NCBI GenBank assembly: GCA_036881805.1
Contig: JBAJNK010000023.1
Coordinates: 1-18,235 of the forward strand
Direction of reading: 5' to 3'
Source: JANQLC01 sp036881805
GTDB taxonomy: Bacteria > Bacteroidota > Bacteroidia > Flavobacteriales > JANQLC01
Length of the DNA: 18,235 nucleotides
Shown one piece after another: positions 9,850-16,548 of this stretch; position 1 is the stretch's first letter; the number at the start of each line of letters is the position of its first letter. Under the pieces are notes generated by a model. It was not told the origin of the DNA, made no database searches, and saw only the letters and a list, made by a program, of their open reading frames with translations. A program made the translations under genes and the position numbers.

Positions 9850-10148
9850 AAAAAGAAGAAGCGCAGATCGATATCGAATTGACGGAAGAAGTAGCCGACG
9901 GGATTTACGCCAACCTGGCCATTATCAATCACTCCAACACCGAGTTTGTGGTAGATTTTGTCAAGGTGATGCCCGGGACGTCCAAGGCGAAGGTCAAATC
10001 CCGAATTATCCTCACGCCCCAGCATGCCAAGCGCCTGCTCCGCGCTTTGCGCGAAAACCTCGCGCGTTACGAGCGCAACCACGGCGAAATTGCGGAGGAC
10101 GATTATCCCGTACCCTTTCATTTTGGCGGGCCAACCGGCGAAGCCTGA
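9846..10148 (+). CDS. DUF3467 family protein, function unknown
   Basis: A 100-aa soluble, charged protein of the DUF3467 type. Recognisable family features are the segment GIYANLAIINHSNTEFVVDF (residues about 19-38), then KVMPGTSKAKVKSRIILTPQHAKRLLRALREN, ending in an acidic and Pro/Gly-rich tail. There is no signal peptide or membrane segment. Its ATG overlaps the rpoC stop (ATGA), so it is probably translated by coupling with beta'. The family is frequently found directly after rpoC in Bacteroidota, so a link to RNA polymerase or transcription is a reasonable inference from context, but the function is not established. It is likely the last gene of the operon; I see no convincing terminator in the 87 nt before secDF. 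Confidence 0.9.
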   Translation: MKKEEAQIDIELTEEVADGIYANLAIINHSNTEFVVDFVKVMPGTSKAKVKSRIILTPQHAKRLLRALRENLARYERNHGEIAEDDYPVPFHFGGPTGEA

Positions 10149-10201
10149 GCAGCGGTAGCCCCATATCGGTGCACAAAAAATGTCTTGAGTCCCTGTTTTT
10201 A

Positions 10202-10209
10202 TATATTTG
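10202..10209 (+). promoter_or_regulatory. Bacteroidota -7 element upstream of secDF
   Basis: TATATTTG matches the -7 consensus TAnnTTTG and lies 26 nt before the secDF ATG. The nearest upstream TTG (10185-10187) leaves only 14 nt, short of the usual 17-23, so the -33 element is weak or absent. The 12-mer TATATTTGTTCC (10202-10213) recurs exactly upstream of hpt. GTTCC (10209-10213) and GGAAC (10228-10232) form a small inverted repeat in the leader. Confidence 0.5.
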
Positions 10210-10235
10210 TTCCCCTTCTATAAAATTGGAACGGC

Positions 10236-13223
10236 ATGCGAAATAAAGGCATTACCAGGCTATTTGCGATTCTGCTGGCGATCATTTGCATCTATCAGCT
10301 CAGTTTTACTTTTATCGCGCGCAGCGTAGAGAAAAAAGCGCGTCTATATGCCCAGGGCAGCGCGGACAGGCGACAGTTCTATTTGGATTCTGTGGCTGAC
10401 GAACAAGCCATCAGCTGGATACCTGGCATTACGTATCGGGAAGCGCGCAACGATGAGGTGAATTTGGGATTGGACTTAAAGGGCGGTATTAATGTCGTCC
10501 TTCAAATATCCGTGCGGGATATTTTAAAGTCGTTGGCCAATCATTCGCAAAACCCGACTTTTTTGGCCGCTTTGGCCGGTGCTTCTCAGGCGCGAGAGAC
10601 CAGTCAGCAGAGCTATTTGGACTTGTTTTTTGAAAGTTTTGAAAAGCTGAGCGCCCGGGGGGGTAATTCCATATTACTGTCCTCGGCTGCAGTTTTTGGG
10701 ACTCGAGACCTGAGTGGGCAGGTCGCCCCTGGGGATTCCAACCACGCGGTGGAAAGCGTTATCCGCGCCAAAGTCAATGCCGCTGTGGACAACGCCTTTA
10801 CCGTTTTGCGCGCCCGGATCGATAAGTTCGGTGTCGCGCAACCCAATATTCAGCGCATTGGTACCTCCGGCCGCATCTTGGTCGAATTGCCTGGTGTGAA
10901 GGATATCGCACGCGTCAAAAGACTCTTGCAGAGCACCGCGCAACTGCAATTTTGGCATGCCTATAATGCAACTCAAATCGGAGATGCCTTTTTTCAGGCC
11001 GACCGAAAGCTGGGGACTGTCGTCAAAGCACAGGCGGAGACTAAAAAAATGGTGAAGGGCGGTAAAGGCGAAAAGCCTTCGGTAGTGGACTCGCTTTTGG
11101 CGCGATCTGAGAAAGCCGATACGGCGCGCTCATATCGAGATCGGGGGCCGATCACCTCGTTGGTAAAACGCTTGGGCAGCTCCGATCGACCCGAGCTCTT
11201 TTATTTCGCTACTCGGGATACAGCTGCGATAGACGGGTATTTGGCTATGCGTCAGTTTCGGGAAAACCTGCCGGCAGAATTTAAATTCGCTCGGTTTCTT
11301 TGGGGTATTCCCGATCCGAATATGGGAAACGCAATTCCGCTTTACGCCATAAAATCCAATCGAAAAGACCGCGCCCCGCTCAGCGGTGACGTCATTGTAA
11401 ACGCCCAACAGCAATTCAATCCGAGAAATGGCCGTCCCATCGTCACCGTGCAAATGGACGCAAAGGGGGCCCGCATCTGGGAAAAGATGACGGGCGCGGC
11501 CTATCAAGGCGGGACGGCTATTGCCATCGTATTGGACGATGTCGTCTATTCGGCACCGGGCGTCAGTTCGGGTGCTATTTCGGGTGGGCGTTCCGAGATT
11601 TCAGGCCACTTTACCGTGGCCGAGGCCCAGGACTTGGCTACCAAACTCAATGCGGGCAAGCTACCTGCACCCGCCCATATCGTAGAAGCGGAGATCGTGG
11701 GTCCTTCCTTGGGCCGGGAATCCATACATGCCGGCTTGCGATCCTTTGTCATCGCCCTGGCGGTTGTGCTCTTCTATATGATATTTTATTATGCGCTGGC
11801 CGGTTTCTTTGCCGATTTGGCCCTGATGGCGAACCTCTTGTTCCTGTTTGGCGTCTTGGCTTCGCTACATGCGGTGTTGACCCTGCCGGGTATGGCGGGT
11901 ATCGTCCTGACGATCGGTATGTCCGTAGATGCAAACGTGTTGATCTACGAACGCGTCAAGGAAGAACTGCGCCAGGGCAAAGTCCTAAAACAAGCCGTTA
12001 AAGACGGGTATAAATATGCGCTTTCCGCCATCTTAGACGCCAATATCACCACCTTGTTGACCGGAGTTATATTGTATGTGTTTGGTACCGGTCCGATTCG
12101 GGGTTTTGCCACCACTTTGATCATCGGTATTTTGACCGCCCTGTTTACCGCTATTTTCCTAAGCCGTTTGTTCATTGAAGCCCGGTTGCGTAAAAACAAA
12201 GGCGTGCGCTTTTATACGAGGCTCACCGAGAATTGGTTTCAAAATGTCAAAATCGATTTCTTGGGTAAGCGAAAAATCAGCTATGCCGTTTCCCTTATTT
12301 TGATCCTCGTCAGCCTGGTTTCCCTGTTTACGAGGCGCTTGGACTTCGGTGTCGATTTTTTGGGCGGCCGCACGTATACGGTTCGTTTTGACAAACCGGT
12401 TTCCACCCGAGATCTAACCGATGCTTTGGCCAAGCGATTTACCGATGCCGGTGGCCACCCCGTCCGCCCAGCGGTAAAAACATTTGGCGGGGACGACCAG
12501 GTCAAGATTACCACCAAGTATAAGATCGACCAGGATGACATAGCGGTAGACGATGAAATCGTTCGGAAGTTGTACGATGGGCTCAAAGCCTATTTGCCGG
12601 CGGGTTACACCTTGGATCAATTCCAAACCACGGCGAGCGACAGTCCATACGGAATTATGCAGTCCATGAAGGTAGGCCCTACGATTGCAAATGACATTCA
12701 GAAAGGTGCCCTGTGGGCGATATTATTCTCTCTCGCAGTGGTATTCGTGTATATCTTGATGCGGTTTGCCAGGTGGCAGTTTAGCGCCGGCGCCGTAATC
12801 GCCGTATTTCACGATTCGCTAATCGTATTGGGTATTTTTTCGCTGCTTCACGGATGGGTTCCCTTCTCCTTGGAGATCGATCAGGCTTTTGTCGCCGCCA
12901 TACTCACGGTCATCGGCTATTCGTTGAACGATACCGTAATCGTATTCGACCGGATTCGGGAGTATTTTAAAGGGGGCGGGAAACGCAGTTTTGGCGATCA
13001 GATCAATGCCGCTGTTAACAGTACGCTAAGCCGAACCTTGAACACCTCGCTGACGACGTTCTTCGTCTTGTTGGTCATCTGCTGCTTTGGCGGGGAAAAC
13101 ATTCGAGGTTTTGTATTTGCGATTATGCTCGGGGTCGTCGTAGGGACCTATTCGTCGGTATTTATCGCCACGCCGATCATGTATGATTTCAATCGAGTCG
13201 ATAGGGATAAAAAGAGACGGTGA
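10236..13223 (+). CDS. secDF: fused protein translocase subunit SecDF
   Basis: Single-chain SecD-SecF (995 aa), the inner-membrane RND-type accessory of SecYEG that uses proton motive force to pull exported proteins across. In the SecD half, an N-terminal membrane helix (about 8-27) is followed by the signature NLGLDLKGGINVVLQ (about 77-90) and the large periplasmic P1 domain. This includes a Lys/Gly-rich stretch near residue 270. Five helices then span about 500-650, with the motif IGMSVDANVLIYERVKEE (about 559-577). The SecF half begins near residue 678 with a helix, then LDFGVDFLGGRTY (about 702-714), a smaller periplasmic domain, and five helices (about 820-985) with SLNDTVIVFDRIRE near 895. 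The fusion is the usual Bacteroidota arrangement. The start ATG follows a TAnnTTTG promoter element, so it is probably transcribed separately from rpoBC. Confidence 0.97.
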   Translation: MRNKGITRLFAILLAIICIYQLSFTFIARSVEKKARLYAQGSADRRQFYLDSVADEQAISWIPGITYREARNDEVNLGLDLKGGINVVLQISVRDILKSLANHSQNPTFLAALAGASQARETSQQSYLDLFFESFEKLSARGGNSILLSSAAVFGTRDLSGQVAPGDSNHAVESVIRAKVNAAVDNAFTVLRARIDKFGVAQPNIQRIGTSGRILVELPGVKDIARVKRLLQSTAQLQFWHAYNATQIGDAFFQADRKLGTVVKAQAETKKMVKGGKGEKPSVVDSLLARSEKADTARSYRDRGPITSLVKRLGSSDRPELFYFATRDTAAIDGYLAMRQFRENLPAEFKFARFLWGIPDPNMGNAIPLYAIKSNRKDRAPLSGDVIVNAQQQFNPRNGRPIVTVQMDAKGARIWEKMTGAAYQGGTAIAIVLDDVVYSAPGVSSGAISGGRSEISGHFTVAEAQDLATKLNAGKLPAPAHIVEAEIVGPSLGRESIHAGLRSFVIALAVVLFYMIFYYALAGFFADLALMANLLFLFGVLASLHAVLTLPGMAGIVLTIGMSVDANVLIYERVKEELRQGKVLKQAVKDGYKYALSAILDANITTLLTGVILYVFGTGPIRGFATTLIIGILTALFTAIFLSRLFIEARLRKNKGVRFYTRLTENWFQNVKIDFLGKRKISYAVSLILILVSLVSLFTRRLDFGVDFLGGRTYTVRFDKPVSTRDLTDALAKRFTDAGGHPVRPAVKTFGGDDQVKITTKYKIDQDDIAVDDEIVRKLYDGLKAYLPAGYTLDQFQTTASDSPYGIMQSMKVGPTIANDIQKGALWAILFSLAVVFVYILMRFARWQFSAGAVIAVFHDSLIVLGIFSLLHGWVPFSLEIDQAFVAAILTVIGYSLNDTVIVFDRIREYFKGGGKRSFGDQINAAVNSTLSRTLNTSLTTFFVLLVICCFGGENIRGFVFAIMLGVVVGTYSSVFIATPIMYDFNRVDRDKKRR

Positions 13224-13348
13224 AGATACCGAATCGCTCGATGAAGGGGATAAAAATACGCCTTTGCGCACAGTGTTGGCTGGGGTTGATGGGCGCTGTC
13301 GGGGTAAATAGTATCTATGACATATCTCGATGCGGTATTTTTTTGTAA
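13220..13348 (+). CDS. possible 42-aa small ORF after secDF
   Basis: A GTG at 13220 overlaps the secDF stop by four bases (GTGA) and opens a 42-codon frame ending at TAA 13346-13348. The peptide begins MKIPNRSMKGIKIRLCAQ and has a short hydrophobic stretch (about residues 15-30, with CWLGLMGAVGV) after a basic N-terminus, so it could be a small membrane peptide. I recognise no family. The same 4-nt overlap pattern is used by undoubted genes in this window, which is the only real support; it may well be non-coding. Confidence 0.18.
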   Translation: MKIPNRSMKGIKIRLCAQCWLGLMGAVGVNSIYDISRCGIFL

Positions 13349-13353
13349 TTTTG
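13346..13353 (+). promoter_or_regulatory. candidate -7 element upstream of tatA
   Basis: TAATTTTG fits TAnnTTTG and lies 24 nt before the tatA ATG, a normal distance. I find no TTG at a suitable -33 spacing. It is followed by a short tandem repeat, TTGATCGG twice (13351-13358 and 13361-13368), in what would be the start of the transcript. Weak promoter candidate. Confidence 0.35.
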
Positions 13354-13377
13354 ATCGGAATTGATCGGTGACGTGCG

Positions 13378-13719
13378 ATGCCTTTTCTCTTTATCGGAAC
13401 GACAGAAGTTTTCTTTATCCTCTTGATCGCAGTGCTCTTATTCGGTGCGAATAAGCTACCTGAAATCGCCAGGGGACTCGGTGAAGGGCTCCGTTATATG
13501 AGAGAAGCTACCGAGGATATCAAATCAGAAGTGCTATCACAGCTCGATAAAAACGCAGACCTCAAAGACATTAAAGATACCTTTGAACAGACCGGTCGGG
13601 ATATGGAAACACCTATTGAAGAATCCACTCGAGATATGGCCAAGCCTCTCTCCGATCAAAGGGGCGAATCCGCCAAGGTGGTCGGGGCCCCTCCGGGTTC
13701 AGCCAAGCGCAAAGCCTAG
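13378..13719 (+). CDS. tatA: Sec-independent translocase subunit TatA/TatE type
   Basis: Small Tat translocase protein (113 aa) that oligomerises to let folded proteins cross the inner membrane. It has the family plan: a short N-terminal membrane helix (about residues 6-22, TTEVFFILLIAVLLFG), the hinge FGANKLPEIARGLGEGLRYM, an amphipathic helix (to about 45), and a variable charged C-terminal tail rich in D, E and K. TatA and TatB are hard to separate by sequence; the hinge and absence of a TatB-type tail favour TatA. No tatC is in the window. The TAG stop overlaps the GTG start of the next gene (TAGTG), so the two are likely co-translated. Confidence 0.92.
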   Translation: MPFLFIGTTEVFFILLIAVLLFGANKLPEIARGLGEGLRYMREATEDIKSEVLSQLDKNADLKDIKDTFEQTGRDMETPIEESTRDMAKPLSDQRGESAKVVGAPPGSAKRKA

Positions 13720-14303
13720 TGGAAAAACTCATTCAGCTCGACGAGCGTCTCTTTTTATACTTGAATCACTTGGGCAATGCCCGGTGGGATGGCTTTTGGC
13801 TTTTCGTTACCGCCGAGCGCGCTTGGATTCCGCTGTATGGGTTGCTCGCCCTGCTGCTAGTCTGGAAATTGGGCTGGATGCGCGGTGGTCTGGCCCTTTT
13901 GTCTGTCCTGCTGCTCTTCGGTTTTACGGATCAGTTTACCGGTTTGGTTAAGCACTTTTTCCATCGCCCGCGCCCCTGTTATGATGCTGAATTGTCGGGT
14001 TTGGTTCGCTTGGTTACAAGCCATTGCGGTGGGCGGTACGGCTTTACCAGCGGCCATGCGGGCAATGCCTTTGGGTTGGCGGGTTTTGTGGTATTGGTCT
14101 TTAGGCGCATTTCGAGGTGGATTTACGCCATGTGGCTCTGGGCGGCTGTCGTGGCCTACAGTCGGGTGTATCTCGGCGTCCATTTTCCGCTCGACATTTT
14201 GTGCGGTGGGCTTTTCGGGGTGGTTTCGGCTTGTCTTTTTTACCGTTTGTATGTAATCGCTTTGGATTATATGGTTTTTGGTCGCCCTGCTGGGCTCAGT
14301 TGA
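13719..14303 (+). CDS. PAP2-family membrane phosphatase
   Basis: Integral membrane phosphatase of the PAP2 (type 2 phosphatidic acid phosphatase) superfamily, 194 aa. All three catalytic motifs are present: KHFFHRPRP (K78 to P86, the KX6RP motif), SGH at 111-113, and SRVYLGVHFPLD (S148, R149, H155, D159; SRX5HX3D). Several hydrophobic helices surround them, about 27-50, 54-74, 117-130, 133-150 and 160-185. Likely substrates are lipid diphosphates, such as undecaprenyl diphosphate recycling in peptidoglycan synthesis, or phosphatidyl phosphates; sequence alone does not decide. It starts with GTG overlapping the tatA stop by one base and keeps the family N-terminus (LDERLFLYLNHLGN). A terminator lies 120 nt after its stop. 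Confidence 0.93.
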   Translation: MEKLIQLDERLFLYLNHLGNARWDGFWLFVTAERAWIPLYGLLALLLVWKLGWMRGGLALLSVLLLFGFTDQFTGLVKHFFHRPRPCYDAELSGLVRLVTSHCGGRYGFTSGHAGNAFGLAGFVVLVFRRISRWIYAMWLWAAVVAYSRVYLGVHFPLDILCGGLFGVVSACLFYRLYVIALDYMVFGRPAGLS

Positions 14304-14423
14304 TGTTCAAGGGTTGTGTGACGGCTTGGGGTGCTGGCAAGGATTTTTGGATTGCATGGGTTATGCCTATGTGGTTGTTTGGCGCTGTTTTTTAATTGAC
14401 GCAACATTAGTTTTAGCTGTTAG

Positions 14424-14450
14424 AGGCTGCCATTCAGGCGGCCTTTTTTT
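14424..14450 (+). terminator. Rho-independent terminator after the tatA-PAP2 unit
   Basis: An 8-bp stem, AGGCTGCC (14424-14431) paired with GGCGGCCT (14437-14444) with one G-U pair, closes an ATTCA loop and is followed by seven T. The T tract is only on the + strand side, so it ends the rightward transcript. The 120 nt between the PAP2 stop and the stem hold no gene I can support. Confidence 0.85.
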
Positions 14451-14473
14451 GTGTTGCTACTTATAACAACACA
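14450..14473. repeat. inverted repeat between convergent genes
   Basis: TGTGTTG (14450-14456) and CAACACA (14467-14473) form a 7-bp stem with a 10-nt loop, directly after the + strand terminator. On the - strand, downstream of the methyltransferase, this hairpin is followed by A rather than T residues, so it is not a canonical intrinsic terminator for that gene. It may still act as a 3' stabilising or pause hairpin. Confidence 0.4.
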
Positions 14474-14508
14474 TCGAGTTCGATTTTTGGAACGGTATGC
14501 GTATCGGG

Positions 14509-15144
14509 TTATTTGACCCGACTGATAGACAAGCCGTCCCGAATGGGGAGCATAACGGTTTCCAAGCGCTGGTCCGCCGCCAAGATTGCATTGAATTTTT
14601 GTAGGGTTTGCGTATTGAGATCGTCCCTTTTGGCTGTTTGTAGGACCTTTCCATGCCACAATACATTGTCGGAGAGCAGCACGGCCCCGGAGTTCATCTG
14701 GTCGATGACCAAATCGAAATAATTGATGTAGTTGCGCTTATCCGCATCGATAAAGACCAGGTCAAACTGCTCATTTAAATCGGGTATCACTTCGAGTGCA
14801 TGGCCGATCAAAGGCTTGATTTGATCCTTATAAGGAGATTGCTCAAAGTATTTACCCGCCAGGGATTGCCATTTCTCGTTCTGATCTATGGTGATCAGCC
14901 GGCCTCCTGGGGCCAGTCCTTCGACCAAGCAAAGCGCTGAATAGCCCGTATAGGTACCGATTTCCAAAATACAAGTCGGTCGGATCAACTTGGATAGCAG
15001 TGCGAGCAGTCGACCCTGGTAATGCCCCGAAAGCATGCGTAAGCCCAGTCCTTTCCGTGCGGTTTCTCGGCTGAGTTCCTGCAATAAGGGCGGTTCGGGC
15101 TCCGAGTGTTCGGTTATGTAGCGCTTTACTCCTTCTGCATCCAT
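14509..15144 (-). CDS. class I SAM-dependent O-methyltransferase
   Basis: Methyltransferase of the catechol-O-methyltransferase-like family (methyltransferase_3 / COG4122), 211 aa. The SAM-binding motif I is ILEIGTYTGYSAL (59-71), followed by the acidic ITIDQNE (84-90) that contacts the SAM ribose. The metal/substrate motif is LVFIDADKRNYINYFD (129-144), and LLSDNVLWHGKV (156-167) carries the further D159-N160 pair. Aspartates 133 and 159 and N160 are the expected divalent metal ligands. The family includes small-molecule O-methyltransferases and the tRNA 5-hydroxyuridine methyltransferase TrmR; I cannot choose between these, although a single chromosomal copy among housekeeping genes makes a tRNA role possible. 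It is the only leftward gene, convergent with PAP2 and divergent from hpt. No intrinsic terminator is seen after its stop. Confidence 0.93.
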   Translation of the reverse strand: MDAEGVKRYITEHSEPEPPLLQELSRETARKGLGLRMLSGHYQGRLLALLSKLIRPTCILEIGTYTGYSALCLVEGLAPGGRLITIDQNEKWQSLAGKYFEQSPYKDQIKPLIGHALEVIPDLNEQFDLVFIDADKRNYINYFDLVIDQMNSGAVLLSDNVLWHGKVLQTAKRDDLNTQTLQKFNAILAADQRLETVMLPIRDGLSISRVK

Positions 15145-15244
15145 AGCCGTAGCGAATTGGCCGCTATATTAGTAAAAAATTGTGTGATTTAACCAGCTGT
15201 TTGATCCCTGTTTGCCATACGCATTGCAGTTTTAAGTATCGGAC

Positions 15245-15270
15245 TCCATCAAATTGAAGGATAACCCGCT
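15245..15270. repeat. direct repeat copy 1 in the methyltransferase-hpt intergenic region
   Basis: A 26-nt sequence that recurs at 15395-15420 with 25 of 26 bases identical, exactly 150 bp downstream; the last 22 nt are perfect. The core TCAAATTGAAGG is followed by ATAACCCGCT. In this copy the 15-nt palindrome is imperfect (CCATCAA-A-TTGAAGG). It has no TAnnTTTG element next to it. Confidence 0.85.
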
Positions 15271-15385
15271 CTCGTGTTTTCAGACTGTCATCATAAAGGG
15301 AATTTCACCTCTCGATTTTTTAAGCATGGCTTCACAATATATGGAAAGAGGTGGTTTGCAACGGCTATAGACTGCCTAAAAAGCG

Positions 15386-15393
15386 TATATTTG
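15386..15393 (+). promoter_or_regulatory. Bacteroidota -7 element of the hpt-adk-obgE-idi unit
   Basis: TATATTTG matches TAnnTTTG perfectly and sits 34 nt before the hpt GTG, predicting a start of transcription near 15399-15401. The best upstream TTTG (15355-15358) leaves 27 nt, longer than the usual 17-23, so the -33 contact is uncertain. The 12-mer TATATTTGTTCC is shared with the secDF promoter. Confidence 0.55.
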
Positions 15394-15394
15394 T

Positions 15395-15420
15395 TCCTTC
15401 AAATTGAAGGATAACCCGCT
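15395..15420. repeat. direct repeat copy 2 with operator-like palindrome at the hpt promoter
   Basis: Second copy of the 26-nt repeat. Here the first part forms a perfect 7+1+7 palindrome, CCTTCAA-A-TTGAAGG (15396-15410), beginning 2 nt after the -7 element and covering the predicted transcription start. That is the position expected of a repressor operator. Two copies 150 bp apart could allow cooperative or looped binding. Function is inferred from position and symmetry only. Confidence 0.6.
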
Positions 15421-15427
15421 TTAAGTC

Positions 15428-15970
15428 GTGAAATCCATTGCGCTGCTGGATAAAACCTTTGAGCACTACCTCGGTGAATCGGAAATTCAGTCGTTGGTCA
15501 AGGGATTGGCGCGCGGGCTTCAGGCCGAACTGCAGGGTGAAACACCGCTCTTTATAGGGGTGTTAAACGGGGCCATCCTGTTTTTCGCCGATTTCATCCG
15601 CTACTACGAATCCGCCTGTGAGGTTTCGTTTGTCCGTCTCGCCTCTTATAAAGGTCTGAGGTCCAAGGGCGAGATAAAAACCCTACTCGATATAGATGCG
15701 GACTTGACCGACCGCACGGTCGTCATTTTGGAAGACGTCGTGGATAGCGGAAAAACCTTGCAGCGCATTGGGGAACTGTTTACCGATCGAGGTGCGAAAT
15801 CCGTAAAAGTGATCGCCCTGTTTGTGAAATTCGATGCCTGTAAAGGACCTTTGCCGATCAGCCGCATCGGCCAGGTGATCCCCAATCGATTTGTCGTAGG
15901 CTATGGCTTGGATTACAATGGCTTGGGCAGAAATTTAAGAGCTATCTACCAATTGAGCGCAGAAACATGA
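15428..15970 (+). CDS. hpt: hypoxanthine (guanine) phosphoribosyltransferase
   Basis: Purine-salvage phosphoribosyltransferase (180 aa) joining hypoxanthine or guanine to PRPP to give IMP or GMP. The PRPP-binding loop VVILEDVVDSGKT is at residues 98-110, with the E102-D103 pair. LNGAILFFADF (46-56) is the conserved N-terminal pyrophosphate-contact loop, and RFVVGYGLDYNGLGRNL near the C-terminus forms the purine and metal site. The start is GTG at 15428: an in-frame TAA at 15422-15424 excludes anything upstream, and MKSIALLDKTFEHYLGESEIQ matches the family N-terminus. Its stop overlaps the adk start by four bases (ATGA), a coupling that fits shared adenine/guanine nucleotide metabolism. It is the first gene of its unit, behind the TAnnTTTG/palindrome promoter region. 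Confidence 0.95.
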   Translation: MKSIALLDKTFEHYLGESEIQSLVKGLARGLQAELQGETPLFIGVLNGAILFFADFIRYYESACEVSFVRLASYKGLRSKGEIKTLLDIDADLTDRTVVILEDVVDSGKTLQRIGELFTDRGAKSVKVIALFVKFDACKGPLPISRIGQVIPNRFVVGYGLDYNGLGRNLRAIYQLSAET

Positions 15971-16548
15971 TTCACCTCGTCCTATTGGGTCCGCCTGGAG
16001 CCGGCAAAGGAACGCAAGCCGAGCGCCTCGCCGCCCATTACGGTTTGAAACACCTATCCACCGGTGCTATGTTTCGGCATCACATCGGCGGCCAGACCCG
16101 ATTGGGCGGTTTGGCCCAGGGTTATATGGACAAGGGACGTCTCGTGCCCGACGGGCTGACGATCGACATGCTCGAAGAAGCGGTAAGCCGACATGCCGAT
16201 GTCAAGGGCTTTGTGTTCGATGGCTTTCCCCGTACCTTGGCACAGGCGAAAGCCCTGGACGATTTTTTGGATCAAAGCGGCGCGAGCATTTTAAAGGCGC
16301 TTTCACTCGAGGTAGCCGATGCAGATTTGCTAGTCCGGTTGCGCAAGCGGGGTCGGGAAGGTGCTCGGATGGACGATAGTGACGAAAGGGTGATTCGAGA
16401 CCGGATCGCAGCATACCACGAGCAGACAGCCCCTTTGGCGGGTTATTACAGGGGGCGGGATAAGCTGGAATCCATCGATGGCCTAGGCCCCATCGATGCC
16501 ATAAGCGAGCGTTTAATCCGGATTGTCGATCGAGCGTTGCCATGTTGA
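15967..16548 (+). CDS. adk: adenylate kinase (short-lid form)
   Basis: Adenylate kinase, 193 aa, interconverting ATP + AMP and 2 ADP in the cytoplasm. The P-loop GPPGAGKGTQ is at residues 8-17, the NMP-binding segment at 31-37, GFVFDGFPRTLAQA near 81-94, and the arginine-bearing short lid RKRGREGARMDDSDERVIRDR near 126-146. There is no four-Cys zinc lid, as expected of the short form. Odd point: the AMP-binding motif usually written STGD(M/L)(L/F)R reads STGAMFR, with Ala34 where Asp is normal; GCT versus GAT is a single base change. The rest looks functional. It overlaps hpt by 4 nt and obgE by 7 nt. Confidence 0.96.
   Translation: MIHLVLLGPPGAGKGTQAERLAAHYGLKHLSTGAMFRHHIGGQTRLGGLAQGYMDKGRLVPDGLTIDMLEEAVSRHADVKGFVFDGFPRTLAQAKALDDFLDQSGASILKALSLEVADADLLVRLRKRGREGARMDDSDERVIRDRIAAYHEQTAPLAGYYRGRDKLESIDGLGPIDAISERLIRIVDRALPC

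Noticed and set aside
10149..10201. Terminator for the rpoBC operon
   Set aside because: There is a short T run at 10196-10200 but no convincing GC-rich stem before it.
14278..14466. 62-codon + strand frame between PAP2 and the methyltransferase
   Set aside because: It starts inside the PAP2 gene and reads through the Rho-independent terminator; the Cys/Trp-rich product looks like non-coding translation.
15249..15420. Repeat pair read as target-site duplication of a small mobile element between 15271 and 15398
   Set aside because: The 128-nt interior lacks terminal inverted repeats, 22 nt is long for a target duplication, and one copy sits precisely on a promoter; a regulatory or local duplication origin fits better.
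15960..15975. hpt-adk fusion protein
   Set aside because: A TGA ends hpt at 15968-15970 and adk begins in another frame at 15967; they overlap but are separate polypeptides.
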